From contig NZ_FXYE01000002.1 of assembly GCF_900184935.1 (NCBI RefSeq), forward strand, positions 930,001-994,000: DNA of 64,000 bases. Direction: 5' to 3'. Source of the DNA: Actibacterium lipolyticum. GTDB lineage: Bacteria; Pseudomonadota; Alphaproteobacteria; Rhodobacterales; Rhodobacteraceae. Position 1 is the first letter of the stretch, and the number at the start of each line of letters is the position of its first letter. The translations under genes and the position numbers were made by a program. Below are positions 34,701 to 49,700 of this stretch, in pieces. A model generated the notes under the pieces. It was not told where the DNA came from. It saw nothing but the letters and a program-made list of their open reading frames with translations, and did no database searches.

Positions 34701-37700
34701 CAATCACATAAACCCGCTGAAGCTTGGAGGTATCGGCAGGCACATCCACCACCTGATAGGGCGTCCCTTCAACCTGCACCCGCAGGGCTGGATCACCGCT
34801 GACCGTAATGCGGAACGGGCGCACCTCCCCATGCTTGTTGCGCAGCCGCACGTCATAGGTGTTGCGGATCGACCCGTCGGACATGGTCACATAGATCGGG
34901 TTACGCACAGGCGACACCGTCAGGTCCAGATCCGGGCGAATGAACAATGCCACGACAAGCGCGATGCCAACCGCCGACCACAGGGTCGTGTAAAGGATCG
35001 TCCGCGTTCTGAAGATATGTTTCCAGACCGACTTGGGCGGGTTGCCGGCACGTTCGCGCGGCTCGTCCGTCAGGGCCATATAATCAATCAACCCGCGCGG
35101 CTTGCCGATTTTTGCCATCACGTCATCACAGGCATCAATGCAAAGTGCGCAGGTGATACAGGCCAGCTGTTGCCCATCACGAATGTCGATGCCCATTGGG
35201 CAGACGTTGACGCAAGCGTTACAGTCGATGCAATCGCCCAGCTTGTCGGCGCCTTCGGCCTTACGGTGTTTACCGCGCGGTTCGCCCCGCCAATCGCGAT
35301 AGGCAACTGTGATGGTGTCTTCGTCCATCATCGCGGCCTGAATGCGCGGCCAAGGGCACATGTAAATGCAGACCTGTTCGCGCATGAAGCCGCCGAACAC
35401 AAAGGTCGTGGCGGCCAGAACCGCAATTGTCGTATAGGCGACGGGATGCGCGGTGAAGGTTACCAAATCTTTCAGAAGCGTCGGCGCATCGGTGAAATAA
35501 AAGACCCACGCCCCACCTGTCGCCAGCGCGATCATCAGCCACAGAACCCACTTGGTAACCCGCAACCGAACCTTGCGGGCATCCCATTTTGCGTTCCACA
35601 GCTTGACGCGCTTGTTTCTGTCGCCTTCGACCCATCGTTCGACAAGAATGAACAAGTCCGTCCAGACAGTTTGCGGGCAGGTGTACCCGCACCAAACCCG
35701 CCCAAGGGCGGATGTGAACAGGAACAACCCAAGCCCCGCCATAATCAAAAGCCCCGCGACGAAATAGAATTCGTGGGGCCAGATTTCGATCCAGAACATA
35801 AAGAAACGGCGGTTCGCCAGATCGACCAGCACAGCCTGATCGGGCAAGTTTGGGCCGCGGTCCCAGCGTATCCATGGGGTCAGGTAATACACACCCAACG
35901 TAAGGGCCATGATCCACCATTTCAGATTGCGAAACGGGCCGCTGACGCGGCGGGGAAAGATGGGTTCCCTGGCCGAATAAAGACGTTGGGGTGTTTGATC
36001 TGTTGAGCTCACGGAATCACTCTGTGTTCGTTGCTAGCGTTAGGCGTTTCTCGCACCGAACACCGCGCGCCATCTTTGACGTGGATCAAACCTATACCGA
36101 AAATGCAGAATTATCGGGCGACGCCCAAAATGAGAAACCGAGGACCACCACCCAGCGAATTGGTGGCGGAACCTCGGTTCCTTGAAATGCGCCAGTCCCC
36201 AGGAAACGCGCGAACAGGACGGGGGCCGGCGCATTCAACCAAGGGCGCGAACGCCCCCGGAAGCCGTGTTATTCGCCACCGCCAAGCTGGTGGACATAGG
36301 TGGAAACAGCGCGAATTTCCGCTTCGCTTAACCGGGTGTTCCAGTTCGGCATCACGCCAAAGCGGGCGTTTTCAACGGTATAGGTGATTGCCTCGTCGCT
36401 GCCGCCATAAAGCCAGATGGCGTCGGTCAGGTTCGGCGCGCCCTGAAAGCGGTCGCCGGTGCCTTCGTCCATATGGCAGGCCGCGCAATTGTCCAGGTAC
36501 ACAGTCTCTCCAGATGTCGCCAGAGCAGCGTCATGGTCTTGGTTTGAAAGCTTTCGGACATATTGCACGACCTGGGCGATCTCCTCCTCCTCGAGGATTT
36601 CGCCAAACGCAGGCATTTCGGAATAACGGGCGTCTTCGTCTTGCTCGTTCCGAATGCCGTGACTGATCGTCAGGTGGATATCTTCGATCGCGCCACCCCA
36701 CAGCCAGTCATCATCCAACAAGTTCGGATACCCCGAGGCCTGAACCCCGGCCGCGCCCGAACCGTGGCACTGTGCGCACCACGTTTGAAAAACCGCCGCA
36801 CCCGCGTTCACCGAATAGTTCATCATGTCAGGATCGGCGGAAATCTCGGTCAGCTCGGCCTGAACCAGCTTGGCCTCAATCGGGGCGTTCATGTCGTCAA
36901 ACCGCTGAATTTCTGCGGCGACGTTGGCGCGGGTGGAATAGCCCAGCAAACCCGGTGTGGCCTGTTTGACCAGCGGCCAAGCCGGATACGCAACCATATA
37001 CAAAAGCGCGTAAACGATGCAGGCATAGAAGGAATAAAGCCACCAACGCGGAAGCGGGTTGTTGTATTCCTGAATACCGTCCCAAGAATGGCCGGTGGTT
37101 TCCACCTCATCAGGTTGTTTTTTGTCGGTGCTCATGTCCGCGCCTCCTTGATATGCGCGTCGTCCGCGTCACTGGCGGGTTTATCTTCGTGCTGGAAAGG
37201 GATGTTGGCGCTTTCTTTGTGCCCCGGCGTGCTGCCTGGGCGGAACACCCAGACAACCACGCCCACAAAGAACAGTGTCAGAAACAACAGCGCCCAGCTG
37301 TCAGCGAATTGGCGGGTGATCGAATACATATCCATGATTGCCCCCTACCGGTTCGCGACAGGTTCGAAGGTCGAGAAATCAACCAAAGTACCCAGCATTT
37401 GCAGATAAGCGATCAGCGCATCCATTTCCGAAATGCCCGGCGCGCCGTCAAAGTTGCGCACCTGCGCATTGGGGTAACGTTCCAACAACCCGTCGGTGTC
37501 GCCGAACGGATCAATCTGAACCGTGAAATCGGCCTGCGCGTTTTCCAACATCTCGTCGGTGTAAGGAACACCAACCATGCGGTTCACGCGCATGTTGTCT
37601 TCGATGTATTCGCCGTCGATCATCTTACGCTCTAGGAACGCGTATTTAGGCATGACGGATTCAGGCACAACCGACTGCGGATCCCGCATGTGGTCGACGT

Positions 37701-40700
37701 GCCATTCATCCGAATAGCGCCCACCGACCCGCGCCAGATCCGGCCCCGTTCGTTTGGAACCCCACTGGAACGGATGGTCATACATCGATTCAGCCGCAAG
37801 CGAGTAGTGTCCGTAACGCTCCACCTCGTCCCGCATTGGGCGGATCATCTGGCTGTGGCAGACATAGCACCCTTCGCGGATATAGATGTCGCGCCCGGTC
37901 AGTTCTAACGGGGAATATGGGCGCACGCCGTCCACCTCTTCGATGGTATTTTCGAGGTAGAAAAGCGGTGCGATTTCCACGATCCCGCCGATGGTCACAA
38001 CCAAGAAGCTGAACACCAAAAGCAGCGATGCGTTCTTCTCGATGACTTTATGTTTGTCGAGGATAGCCATTGTTGCTGCCTCCCTTATTCAGCGGGAGCC
38101 GCAACCGGGGCTTCGGCAGCAGCCGAAACCGAGGTGACGGTTTTCCACAGGTTGTAACACATGATGACCGCGCCAGCGACGTAGAGCACACCGCCCAAGC
38201 CGCGTACGACATACATCGGGAACTTGGCCGCAACGGTGTCAGCGAACGAATTGACAAGGAAACCCTGCGCATCGACTTCGCGCCACATCAGGCCTTCCAT
38301 GATGCCCGACACCCACATGGCCGACGCGTACAGAACGATGCCGATCGTCGCCAACCAGAAATGCCAGCTAACCATGCTTAGGCTGTACAGGCGTTCACGG
38401 TTCCACAGTTTTGGCACAAGGAAGTAAAGCGCGCCGAATGTGATCATGCCGTTCCAGCCAAGCGCGCCGGAATGCACGTGACCGATCGTCCAGTCGGTAT
38501 AGTGGCTAAGGCTGTTCACCGCTTTGATGGACATCATCGGCCCTTCGAACGTGGACATGCCGTAGAAGCCGACAGACACAACCATCATGCGGATGATCGG
38601 ATCAGTGCGCAGCTTGTCCCACGCGCCCGAAAGCGTCATCAGGCCGTTGATCATCCCGCCCCAAGACGGCATCCACAACATGATCGAGAACACCATGCCA
38701 AGCGTCGAGGCCCAGTCAGGCAGCGCCGTGTAATGCAGGTGGTGCGGACCAGCCCAGATATAAAGGAAGATCAGCGCCCAGAAGTGGATGATCGAAAGCT
38801 TATAGCTGTAAACCGGGCGTTCGGCCTGTTTCGGCACGAAGTAATACATCATGCCCAAGAAGCCCGCTGTCAGGAAAAAGCCCACGGCGTTGTGGCCATA
38901 CCACCACTGCGTCATGGCATCCTGCACACCGGCGAAAACCTGAACAGATTTGGACCCAAAGATCGAAACAGGGATGCTGAGGTTGTTCACCACATGCAGC
39001 ATCGCCACGGTCACGATGAACGACAGATAGAACCAGTTGGCCACATAGATGTGCTTTTCCTTACGGTTCAGGATCGTACCCATGAACACCGCCAGATAAG
39101 CCAGCCAAACGACTGTCAGCCACCAATCAACATACCATTCAGGTTCGGCGTATTCCTTGGACTGGGTCGCGCCCAGCAAATAGCCAGTTGCCGCCAGAAC
39201 GATGAACAACTGAAAACCCCAGAACACGAACCAAGCGGTATTACCGCCCCACAGCCGTGCCGCTGATGTCCGTTGAACCACATAAAAGGATGTACAAATC
39301 AATGCGTTGCCGCCAAAGGCGAAAATCACCGCCGATGTATGCAGCGGGCGCAAGCGGCCAAAGTTAGCGTAACCTTCTGCCCACTCAAAATTGAGCGACG
39401 GAAAGGCAAGCTGAAACGCGATGAACGTTCCCACCGCAAAACCAACAACGCCCCAAAAGCAGGTTGCGATAACCCCTGCCCGAACAACACCGTCCATATA
39501 CCCGGTTTCGGGTGCAGGTTTTTCATCACCAGCGGTGCGAACCATCCACAAGAACATGCCACCTGCCACAAGCATAATGGTCAGCGCGTTCACCAGATAG
39601 GCCACATCGCGGGCATAGTTGGCTGCAATCGCGGCAAACAACGCGATCAGGCCAAGTATGGCTAACTTAAAATAGTCCCACATCGTGCGTCCCTTCGTCT
39701 TTCCCGTCCCGATTCGTGGGCGGACGGGTCTATTTTTGACGATTGGGATATCGCCCACCGAAGACAGAGCCGCATTGATCCATGTCAAGCAGTCGCGCCG
39801 AAGGGGTTGATCTTGGTCAATGCCTGCGCCGCAGCCCGGCGCTAACCTCTGCCAATACGTCAATCCTGACGCAGAGGAGAATTACGGTGGCATATAAAAC
39901 GATCCTGACTGTGGTCACTGACCCCAACCTGAAAGCTTCCGCGCTTGAACAGGCGATCACACTGGCATCGCGTGAAGACGCGCATCTGGACATCTTGTGC
40001 CTTGGCGTGGATCGCACGCAGATGGGGTACTATTATGCCGGAACCAACGCGATGCTGATGCAGGAAACCCTGCAAAAAGCTCAGGAAGATGCGGTTGAGA
40101 TCCAGAAAGCAGTCAAAAAACGCATGGCGGCAGAAACAATTCGCTGGTCCAGCGAAGCCGCTGTTGCGCAAATCGCGGGTCTTGCGCATTTGGTTTCCCA
40201 TCGCGCACGGTTCACCGACCTTGTCGTTATGCCAAAACCCTATGGCCCCGATAAAGGCATCGAAGATGAAGCCGCCCTTGAAGCCGCCATGTTCGACGGC
40301 CACGCGCCAGTTCTGGTGGTGCCGGTTGCAGCTGACACATCTGACGTCGGAAAACGCATTGTAATCGCCTGGAACGAAAGCGCCGAAGCCTTGATGGCCA
40401 TTCGCGCCGCAATTCCAATGCTTCGCGCGGCGGATTACGTGAACATCGCGGTGATTGATCCGCCTCAGCACGGCCCCGACCGTTCTGACCCAGGCGGGCT
40501 TTTGTCGCAAATGCTGGGCCGTCACGGCATCAAGTCAGAGATCGCGGTACTGGCCAAAACAATGCCCCGCATCGCAGATGTCCTAAGCCGGCATGTTCAG
40601 GACATTGACGCCGATCTGATCGTGATGGGCGCATACGGACACTCGCGCTTCCGCGAGGCTATTCTGGGCGGCGCCACCCGCAACATGCTGGAAAAAGCCG

Positions 40701-43700
40701 AAGTGCCTGTGTTGATGGCGCACTAAAGCTGAATTGGCGGCGGGTGTTCAGGCGAACACTCCGCCGTCCGTATCATCGCCGGTTTCATCCAGAAGCCGCG
40801 ACATCTGAGGCACCGTCACATGGCGTTTGCCTTCAAGTTCAATCACCCCATCACGTCGCAACGCCGAGATTTGGCGGCTGACTGTTTCAAGTGTCAGGCC
40901 CAGATAATCGGCCATCGCTTCGCGCGTAAGTGGCAGGTCAAACACCACCTTACCTTTGGGGCTGATCAGGTTCAGCGTCGCGTCGCGTCGCGCGATGATG
41001 GCCAGCAGGCTTGCAATCTTTTCCCGCGCGGTTTTCCGACCCAACAGCAGCATCCATTCGCGCGCCGCGTCCAATTCATCCAGCGTCATCTGCAACAGGC
41101 GCTGCCCGATGTGCGGGGTGTTTTCCATCAGCTCTTCGAACGGTTTGCGGCGAAAGCAGCACATTGTCAGGCGGGTGGTGGCAACAACGTCGTATGCGGC
41201 TTCGTCTCGCCCCGGGCGGCCCACGAAATCAGACGGCAGCAACAGGCCAACCATCTGGGTGCGCCCGTCCTCCATCGTTTGACTAAGGGTCGCGATCCCT
41301 TCGACGACCGAGGCGACAAAATCCATCGTATCGCCCGACCAGATAACGGTCTGGCCCGCATCATAGGTGCGGTAATATTTCATGTCTGCCAGCAGTTCCA
41401 ATTCATCGACGTCACACTTCGCACAGACCGCGCGGTGCCGGATTGGGCAGCTTTCACATTCGATGTGGGTCGTCAGTTTTTCCTGAAACGCCATCGCAGT
41501 AACCCCACTTGATGTCGATCAAAGCACTGATCGAGCATGGAACATATTCGTAAATCAATGAGTACCGAATCGCAACTTTCGCGCCTCGGTCTATTTGACG
41601 CGCGTGTGCCCCGATATACCAGTTATCCCACGGCACCACATTTTTCTGCGTCGGTGGACGAAGTGGCATTTGCCGGGTGGATCGACCAGATCGCGCCCGG
41701 TTCGCGGATATCTTTGTATATTCACATTCCATTCTGCCGCAGGCTTTGCTGGTTCTGCGCATGCCGGACGCAAGGCACGCAAACCCTGTCGCCGGTACGC
41801 GCCTATCTGGACACGCTGAAACAAGAGATAAGCAAGCTTGGCCAAACCCTGCCAGAGGGTGTGACACTTTCACGCCTGCATTGGGGTGGCGGCACGCCGA
41901 CATTGCTGCCCGCAGATATGATGCGCGAATTGGCAGAGGCCATCTTTGCCATCGCGCCGCTGGACCAAAAGTCAGAGTTTTCGGTCGAGATTGACCCGAA
42001 CGAGATTGACGAGGCCCGCCTTGACGCCTTGGCCGATGCCGGGATGACCCGCGCCTCCATCGGGGTGCAAGACTTCGATCCGATGATCCAAAACACGATT
42101 GGCCGCGTTCAAAGCTATGACGTGACGGCGAATGCGGTTCGCATGATCCGTGACCGTGGCATCAACAGCCTGAACGCCGATATCCTGTTTGGCCTTCCCT
42201 ACCAAACCAGCGAACGCATCGCGGATAGCGTTCAAAAGCTACTGTCCTTGTCGCCCGATCGCGTGGCGCTGTACGGTTACGCCCATGTCCCGTGGATGGC
42301 CAAGCGTCAGCAGATGATCCCGACCGACGCCCTGCCAAGCCCAGAAGAACGTTTGCGCCTGTTTGAAACGGCACGCCGACTGTTTGCCTGGGATGATTAC
42401 CGCGACATCGGGATTGACCACTTTGCGCGTGCTGGCGACGGGCTGGACCTTGCAAACCGTTCCGGACGGCTGCGCCGCAATTTTCAGGGCTATACCGATG
42501 ACACCTCAGACGTGTTGATTGGGCTTGGTGCCTCTGCCATTTCGCGTTTTCCGCAGGGCTATGCACAGAACGCGCCGGCCACGTCTGCCTATGCCGGGCA
42601 TGTGCAAGACAACCGTTTCGCCACAGCCCGCGGCCATGTTTTCACCGAAGAAGACAAGCTGCGCGCCCGAATGATTGAGGCGCTGATGTGCGATTTCCGC
42701 ATCGACGCGGGCGAAATTCAATCAACGTTTGGCATCGATCCCGCAACCCTGAACGGCATGTTCAAGGATGTCGCGGACCGCTTTCCCGGCGTGGTCAAAG
42801 TCACCGACAGCGGCTTTGACATCCCCGAAAGCAGCCGCCCCCTGACGCGGGTAATTGCCAACGGGTTTGATGCCTACGACCTGTCAAAGGCCGGGCACAG
42901 TTCCGCGATTTAAGCGCTTAGAACTTCGCCCGGTTTCAAATCGAACGCGGCTTCCATCAGAGCACGGGTGTAATCAGATTGCGGGGCGGTAAAGATCGCC
43001 TCGCTGTCGCCCGCTTCCACGATGTCGCCTTGCTTCATCACGATCACCTTGTGCGACAAGGCACGCACAACGCGCAGATCGTGGCTGATAAACAGATAGG
43101 CCAACTGATACTTCCGCTGAAGGTCGCGCAGCAAATCGACGATCTGCACCTGAACCGTCATATCAAGCGCCGATGTCGGTTCGTCCAAAACCAGCACACG
43201 GGGGCGCAGGATCATGGCGCGCGCAATGGCGATGCGCTGTCGCTGACCGCCCGAAAACTCATGCGGATAACGATGCATCATTTCAGGCTCCAACCCGACC
43301 TCTGTCAGGATGTCGGCCACAAGCTGACGCTTATCTTTGCCCGGTTCCACACCATGAACACCCAGCCCTTCGGCGACGATCTGTTCAATCGTCATCCGCG
43401 GAGAGAGCGAGCCGAACGGATCCTGAAACACGATCTGCATATCGCGCCGTAACGGGCGCAACTGGCGCGATTTCCAACCTTGGATATTCTGGCCGTCAAA
43501 GTTGATGCCGCCTTCGGACGAAATCAACCGCATGATTGCCAGCGCAAGCGTGGTTTTACCCGACCCGCTTTCACCAACGATGCCCAAGGTTTCGCCCGCC
43601 CGAACAGAGATCGAAGCCTCGTTCACCGCTTTCACATGCCCCACCGTTTTGCGCATTAGCCCCGCTTGGATCGGGAACCAGATGCGCAGCGCGTCTGTGT

Positions 43701-46700
43701 GGATCACCTCTGGCGCGTTTTCGGGCACGGGATCGGGCAGGCCTGCGGCCTCTGCCTCTAGCAATTTACGGGTATAGGGATGTTGCGGGTTGGCAAAAAT
43801 CTCATCTGTTTTGCCAGCCTCTACGATCTCACCGTCTTTCATCACGCAAACGCGGTCGGCGATTTTGCGCACGATGCCAAGGTCGTGGGTGATGAATAGC
43901 AGGCTCATCCCCTCTTCGCGTTTCAGATCGGCAAGCAGCTCAAGTATCTGCGCCTGAATGGTCACGTCCAACGCGGTGGTGGGTTCATCAGCGATAAGCA
44001 AATCGGGCCCGTTGGCCAGCGCCATGGCGATCATCACCCGCTGGCGTTGCCCGCCGGACAACTGATGCGGATAAGATCCCAACCGCGTTTCAGGGTCGCG
44101 AATACCGACCTTATGCAGCAGCTCCAGAATGCGTTCACGCACCGCCGGGCCGGTCAGCCCCTGATGCAACTGGATGCTTTCGGCCAACTGCTTTTCCAGT
44201 GTGTGCAACGGGTTGAGCGATGTCATCGGCTCCTGAAAGATAAAGCTGATGTCGTTGCCGCGCACATCGCGCAGGCGCTTAGCATCCGCCCCGACCATTT
44301 CGGCACCGTTATATGTGATCGAACCAGCAATCGTCGCGCTTTCAGGCAGCAGCGAAACGGTAGACAGCGCCGTCACCGATTTGCCCGACCCGCTTTCACC
44401 AACCAGCGCCACGGTCTCTCCGCTTTCCACATCAAAGGACACGCCTTTGACCGCAAAGCTATCCTTCCCATCCTGACGGAAGCTAACCGTCAGATCGCGC
44501 ACCTTTAGCATCTGTGTCATTGGAAGGTCTTTCTGGGGTCGAATGCATCACGCACACCTTCAAAGATGAACACCAGCAACGACAGCATGATCGCGAAGGT
44601 GAAGAAGGCGGTGAAGGCCAGCCAAGGGGCCTGAAGGTTCTGTTTCGCTTGCAACGTCAATTCACCCAGCGAAGGGGCCGATGACGGCAAACCGAAGCCA
44701 AGAAAATCGAGGCTGGCGAGTGTTCCGATGGTGCCTGTGATGATGAACGGCAACAGTGTCAGCGTGGCCACCATCGCGTTGGGCAGCATATGGCGGAACA
44801 TAATTGTCCAGTTGCTGACCCCCAGCGCCCGCGCCGCGCGGACATATTCGAAATTCCGCGCCCGCAGGAATTCGGCGCGCACAACGCCCACCAAGGCGGG
44901 CCAGCCGAACAATGCCGTCAGGAACACCAACAGCCAGAAACTTCGCCCCAGAATCGCGAATAGGATGATGATGATGTAAAGCTGCGGCGTGGAGGTCCAG
45001 ATTTCGATAATCCGCTGAAAGATCAGATCGACCCAACCGCCAAAGAACCCCTGAACCGCGCCCGCGATAATGCCGATAAACGACGCAATCGCCGTAACAA
45101 TTATGGTAAAGATGATCGACAGCCGGAAGCCATAGATCACCCGCGCCACCACATCGCGCGCCGTGTCATCCGTGCCCAGCCAATGATCGCCATCCGGGGC
45201 CGACGGGGCCGTGCCGCCAATGTCATTCACCGTCATGAAGCTATAGGGGATCGGCGGCCACAGCATGAAACCTTTTTCGATTTCTTCACCGTTGATCACA
45301 CCGTCTTGGGCGTCTTCGATGAATGCTTCGGGGTCGTCCCAGCAATCCTCCAGCCCGCCGGTCACGATCAGGCACTGCACCTCTATGTCGCGGTAAACCG
45401 CTTCGGTGCGCAGGTCGCCGCCAAACGCGGTTTCGGGATAGAAGTTATAGGTTGGCACAAAGGTTTCGCCGCGATAGCGGACCATGATCGGTTTGTCGTT
45501 CGCCAACAGCTCGGCAAAAAGCGATAGGCCGAACAGCACCGCAAAGATCACCAGCGACCAATAGGCCCGCTTGTTACGGCGGAAGTTGCGCCAACGGCGT
45601 TGGTTGAGGGGAGAGAGTTTGAACATGCTCATGTCTCCCGGCTTTCAAAGTCGATCCGCGGATCGACCAGCACATACATCAGGTCAGACAGGATACCGAT
45701 CAGCAGGCCAATCAGGCCGAACACATAAAGCGTCGCGAAAATCACAGGGTAATCACGCGCCACTGCGGCCTCGAACCCCAAACGCCCAAGCCCGTCGAGC
45801 GAGAAGATGGTTTCGATGATGATCGACGACCCAAAGAAAACGCTGATGAACAGGCCCGGAAAACCCGCGATGACGATCAGCATCGCGTTGCGGAACACGT
45901 GGCCGTAAAGCACGCCCTTTTCGCTAAGCCCTTTGGCGCGGGCGGTGATGACGTACTGCTTCTTGATCTCATCCAGGAACGAGTTTTTGGTCAGCAGCGT
46001 CAGCGTGGCAAAACTGGAAATGGTTGAAGCGATAACCGGCAGGGTGATGTGCCAGAAATAATCGCCGATCTTGCCCAGCAGGCTTAAATCATCAAACCCG
46101 TCGGACGTTAGCCCCCTAAGCGGGAACCATTTCACATACGAACCGCCCGCAAACAGCACCAACAACAGCACCGCGAACAGAAAGCCCGGGATGGCATAGG
46201 CCAAGATGATCGCGCCCGATGTCCACGTATCAAAGGTGGAACCGTCTTTTACAGCTTTGCGAATGCCCAGCGGGATAGAGATCAGATAGGCGATAAGCGT
46301 GGACCAAAGCCCAAGCGTGATGGAAACCGGCATCTTTTCCAGCACCAGATCAATAACCGAGATGGAGCGGAAATAGCTCTCACCGAAATCGAAGGTGATG
46401 TAGTTGCCGATCAGGATCAGGAAACGTTCGGCCACTGGGATAGCTTCTTTTTCGCATTCTGGCGCGTCTACGGTTGGCTCGCCCACGAACCCGTCGGCGC
46501 AAACGATCCGGGCAAAGCCCATTTCTATTTCCAGCTTGTCCAGAAAATCCTGAGGCAGACCGCGCGCGCCCGCGTAACGGTCATCGCCGCCCGCCATCGA
46601 TTCACCCACGTCGCCGCCGCCAGCGATGCCTTGGAAAACGTCGCCCTCGCCCTGAACCTGAGCAATGATCTGTTCAATCGGCCCACCGGGCACAAATTGC

Positions 46701-49700
46701 GTTAGCCCGAAATTGATGATCATGATCCCAAGCAATGTCGGGATGATCAGCAATAACCGCCGGAGGATATAGGCGCCCATACGCTCGCTTCTGCCTTGTT
46801 ATCAGAAGGCCCCAGCGGCCTTCAGTTTTTCTGCTTTTTCGGCGTTGTACCACCAGAAGTCCAGATTACCCAGTGCATAGGGTGGCAGCGGATCAGGATG
46901 TTCGTAGATATCAAAATAGGCCACCGTATGCGCGTCCTTGTACCATTGTGGCACCCAGATGCGTTCGGCCCGCAACACCCGGTCCAGCGCCTTAACCGCG
47001 ACTTCCAATTCGGCTTCGGTCGATGCGGCCAGTACGACATCGATCAGTTTGTCCACCGCTTCGCTTTTTAAGCCCATCTTGTTGAAGGTAGAGGTGTCGG
47101 CCGTTTCAGACCCGAAATACTGGCGCAGTTCCGATCCCGGGATATAGCCGGTTTGCAGGAAGGCGGTTGTCACATCGAAATCAAAGGCCGGTGGCCGTTC
47201 GCGGTTGGTTGCCTCGGCGTTGTCCACCCGCGTGTGCACGGCATCCACACCCAGTCGGCGCAGGTTATCGATATAAGGGTTGATAACGCGGTCAAACGTC
47301 TGACTGTCGTTCAGAAATTCCAGCCGCAGGGTTTCCCCCGCAGCATTCCGGCGCATCCCGTCATCACCAACAACCCAGCCCGCTTCGTCCAACAATGCCG
47401 ACGCTTTGCGCAGGTTCTTACGATCAAGCTGACGCATAGACGACACTGGCGCCATGACCGCAGGTTCATCCAGAACACCGGGCGGCAGAATGTCGGCCAG
47501 CGGCGTCAGAATTTCCAGCTCTGCCTCTGTTGGCATGCCTTCGGCGGCAAGGTGGCTGTTTTCCCAGAAAGAGCTGGGTCGGGCATAGATGCCGTAAAAC
47601 AGGGTTTCGTTCGACCATTCGAAATTGAACATCAGGCCAATCGCTTCGCGCACGCGGCGGTCCTGCAACTGTGGTCGGCGGGTGTTTAGAACAAACCCCT
47701 GCCCCGGCGCCTTGCTGCCATCGTGAAGTTCGGCCCGGATCACGTGGCCCTTTTCAACGGCCGGAAAGTCATAGCCTGTCCCCCAGATCTTGGAGGACGC
47801 TTCGTTGCGGAATGTATAGTTGCCCGCTTTGAACCCTTCGAAGGCCGCGTTGTAATCGGCGTAATATTCACGCCGGATCGTCTCAAAATTGTTGCGGCCT
47901 TTGTTGATCGGCAGATGCGCCCCCCAATAGTCTGAGTTCAGGCGATAGATCGCGGTTTTGCCTACATCCATACTGTCCAGAACATACGGGGCAGAGCCCA
48001 GCAGCGGCTCCAGCGAGTTTTCTTCGAAGTCCCGGTTATTGGCGATGTAATGCGCTTTGGAAAACACCGGAATACCGCCAACGTCTTGTGGCAGATCCCG
48101 CGTTGGAACCCCTTCGTGGAAGGTATATTTCACCCGGTGGGCATCCAATGCCTCGGCCGATTTAACCTTTTTGGCAAGCTGCGTGCGATAACTGCTTAGC
48201 CCCTTGGTCAGAAAGGTTTCGTAGGAAAAAATCACATCCTCGGCGGTCAGCGGCGACCCATCAGAGAATCTCGCCTCGGGCCTTAGGTTGAAAATGACCC
48301 AACTGCGATCTTCGGGATATTCCAGCGTTTCGGCCAACAGGCCATAGGCCGACCCGATTTCATCCGCAGTCCCGATCAAAAGGGATTCGAAAAAGATCGA
48401 CGAAAGCCCCTCGGCACGCCCTTTGATCGAATAAGGGTGCATCGAATCAAACGCGCCGAACGCCCAGCTCGACATTTCACCGCCTTTGGGGGCGTCTGGG
48501 TTCACATAATCCAGATGGGTGAAATCGGCAGGGTACTTCAACTCTCCGAAGGTCGAAATGCCGTGGGATTTGATGATGGTTTCTTCGGCCTCAACCGACG
48601 GCGCGAAGAACAAAAGGGACGCAACAAGAAGTAGGCCCGATAGCACCAGTTGAGCCTTAGAGGGGGACACCTGTTCCCGCTCAATGGTTGCAGCGCGCGC
48701 CATGCCTTTTGCCGTCATCATTTATTCCTTTTCCCCCGGTCAACACTGAAGCCACTTTGATAAATGAAGCTAATGGCGCAGTAGGCCACTGTTCAAGTTG
48801 AGTTTCCGTGAGCAGACGTGATCTGGCAATGAAAAAGGGCCGCTCTGATACAGAGCGGCCCCAATAATTTCACATGTTGAAGCGGTTTAGCCGCCGGTAG
48901 ACTGCAAGAAAGCAATCAGGTTGGCGCGGTCTTCAACTTTTTTCAGCCCAGAGAAAGACATGGACGTCCCCGGCGCGAAACCCTTGGGGCTTGCCAGGAA
49001 ACCGTTCAGGTTTTCAGCTGTCCATACATCGGCTGCTTCGCTAAGCGCGCCCGAATAACGGAAGTCGCCGATAGCACCGACGCCGCGGCCAACGATACCG
49101 TACAGCGTCGGACCAGTGCCGTTAGCACCGTCTTCAAGCTTGTGGCAGGCTTTGCATTTAGCAAAAACTTTTTCGCCTTTGCCTGCGTCGGCTGCAGCCA
49201 GAACGTCAGCAAAAGCAACTTCAACGGCTTCTTCGCCGCCGCTTTCTTCTTCGCCGGTGTCGATTACATACGCTTGCTCAGCGTGGTCACCGTGGCCACC
49301 GCCTGTGTGGTACAGAGTCTCTGCACCCCATTTGCCCAAAAGGAAAATAAGCAAGGCACCGCATGAGGCACCCACGATCTTTGTCATGGTCATCGTGTCG
49401 AACATGTCGCGTTCCCATTCACTCCCGAATTCGGGCGTATCTATCCGCTTCCATCGTCAGGATGCAAGGTGTAGTTACCGCCTGCAAGTGCCAGATCAGG
49501 CAATAACAAGCGGGATGGACAATATGACACAACGCATTGCCTTTCAGGGGGAACCGGGCGCCTATTCTCATCAAGCCTGCCGTGACGCCCGCCCAGACAT
49601 GGAAGCGTTGCCCTGCAAAACCTTCGAAGATACCATCGAAGCCGTGCGCAAAGGCGATGCCGAATTGGCCATGTTGCCCGTCGAAAACTCCACCTATGGC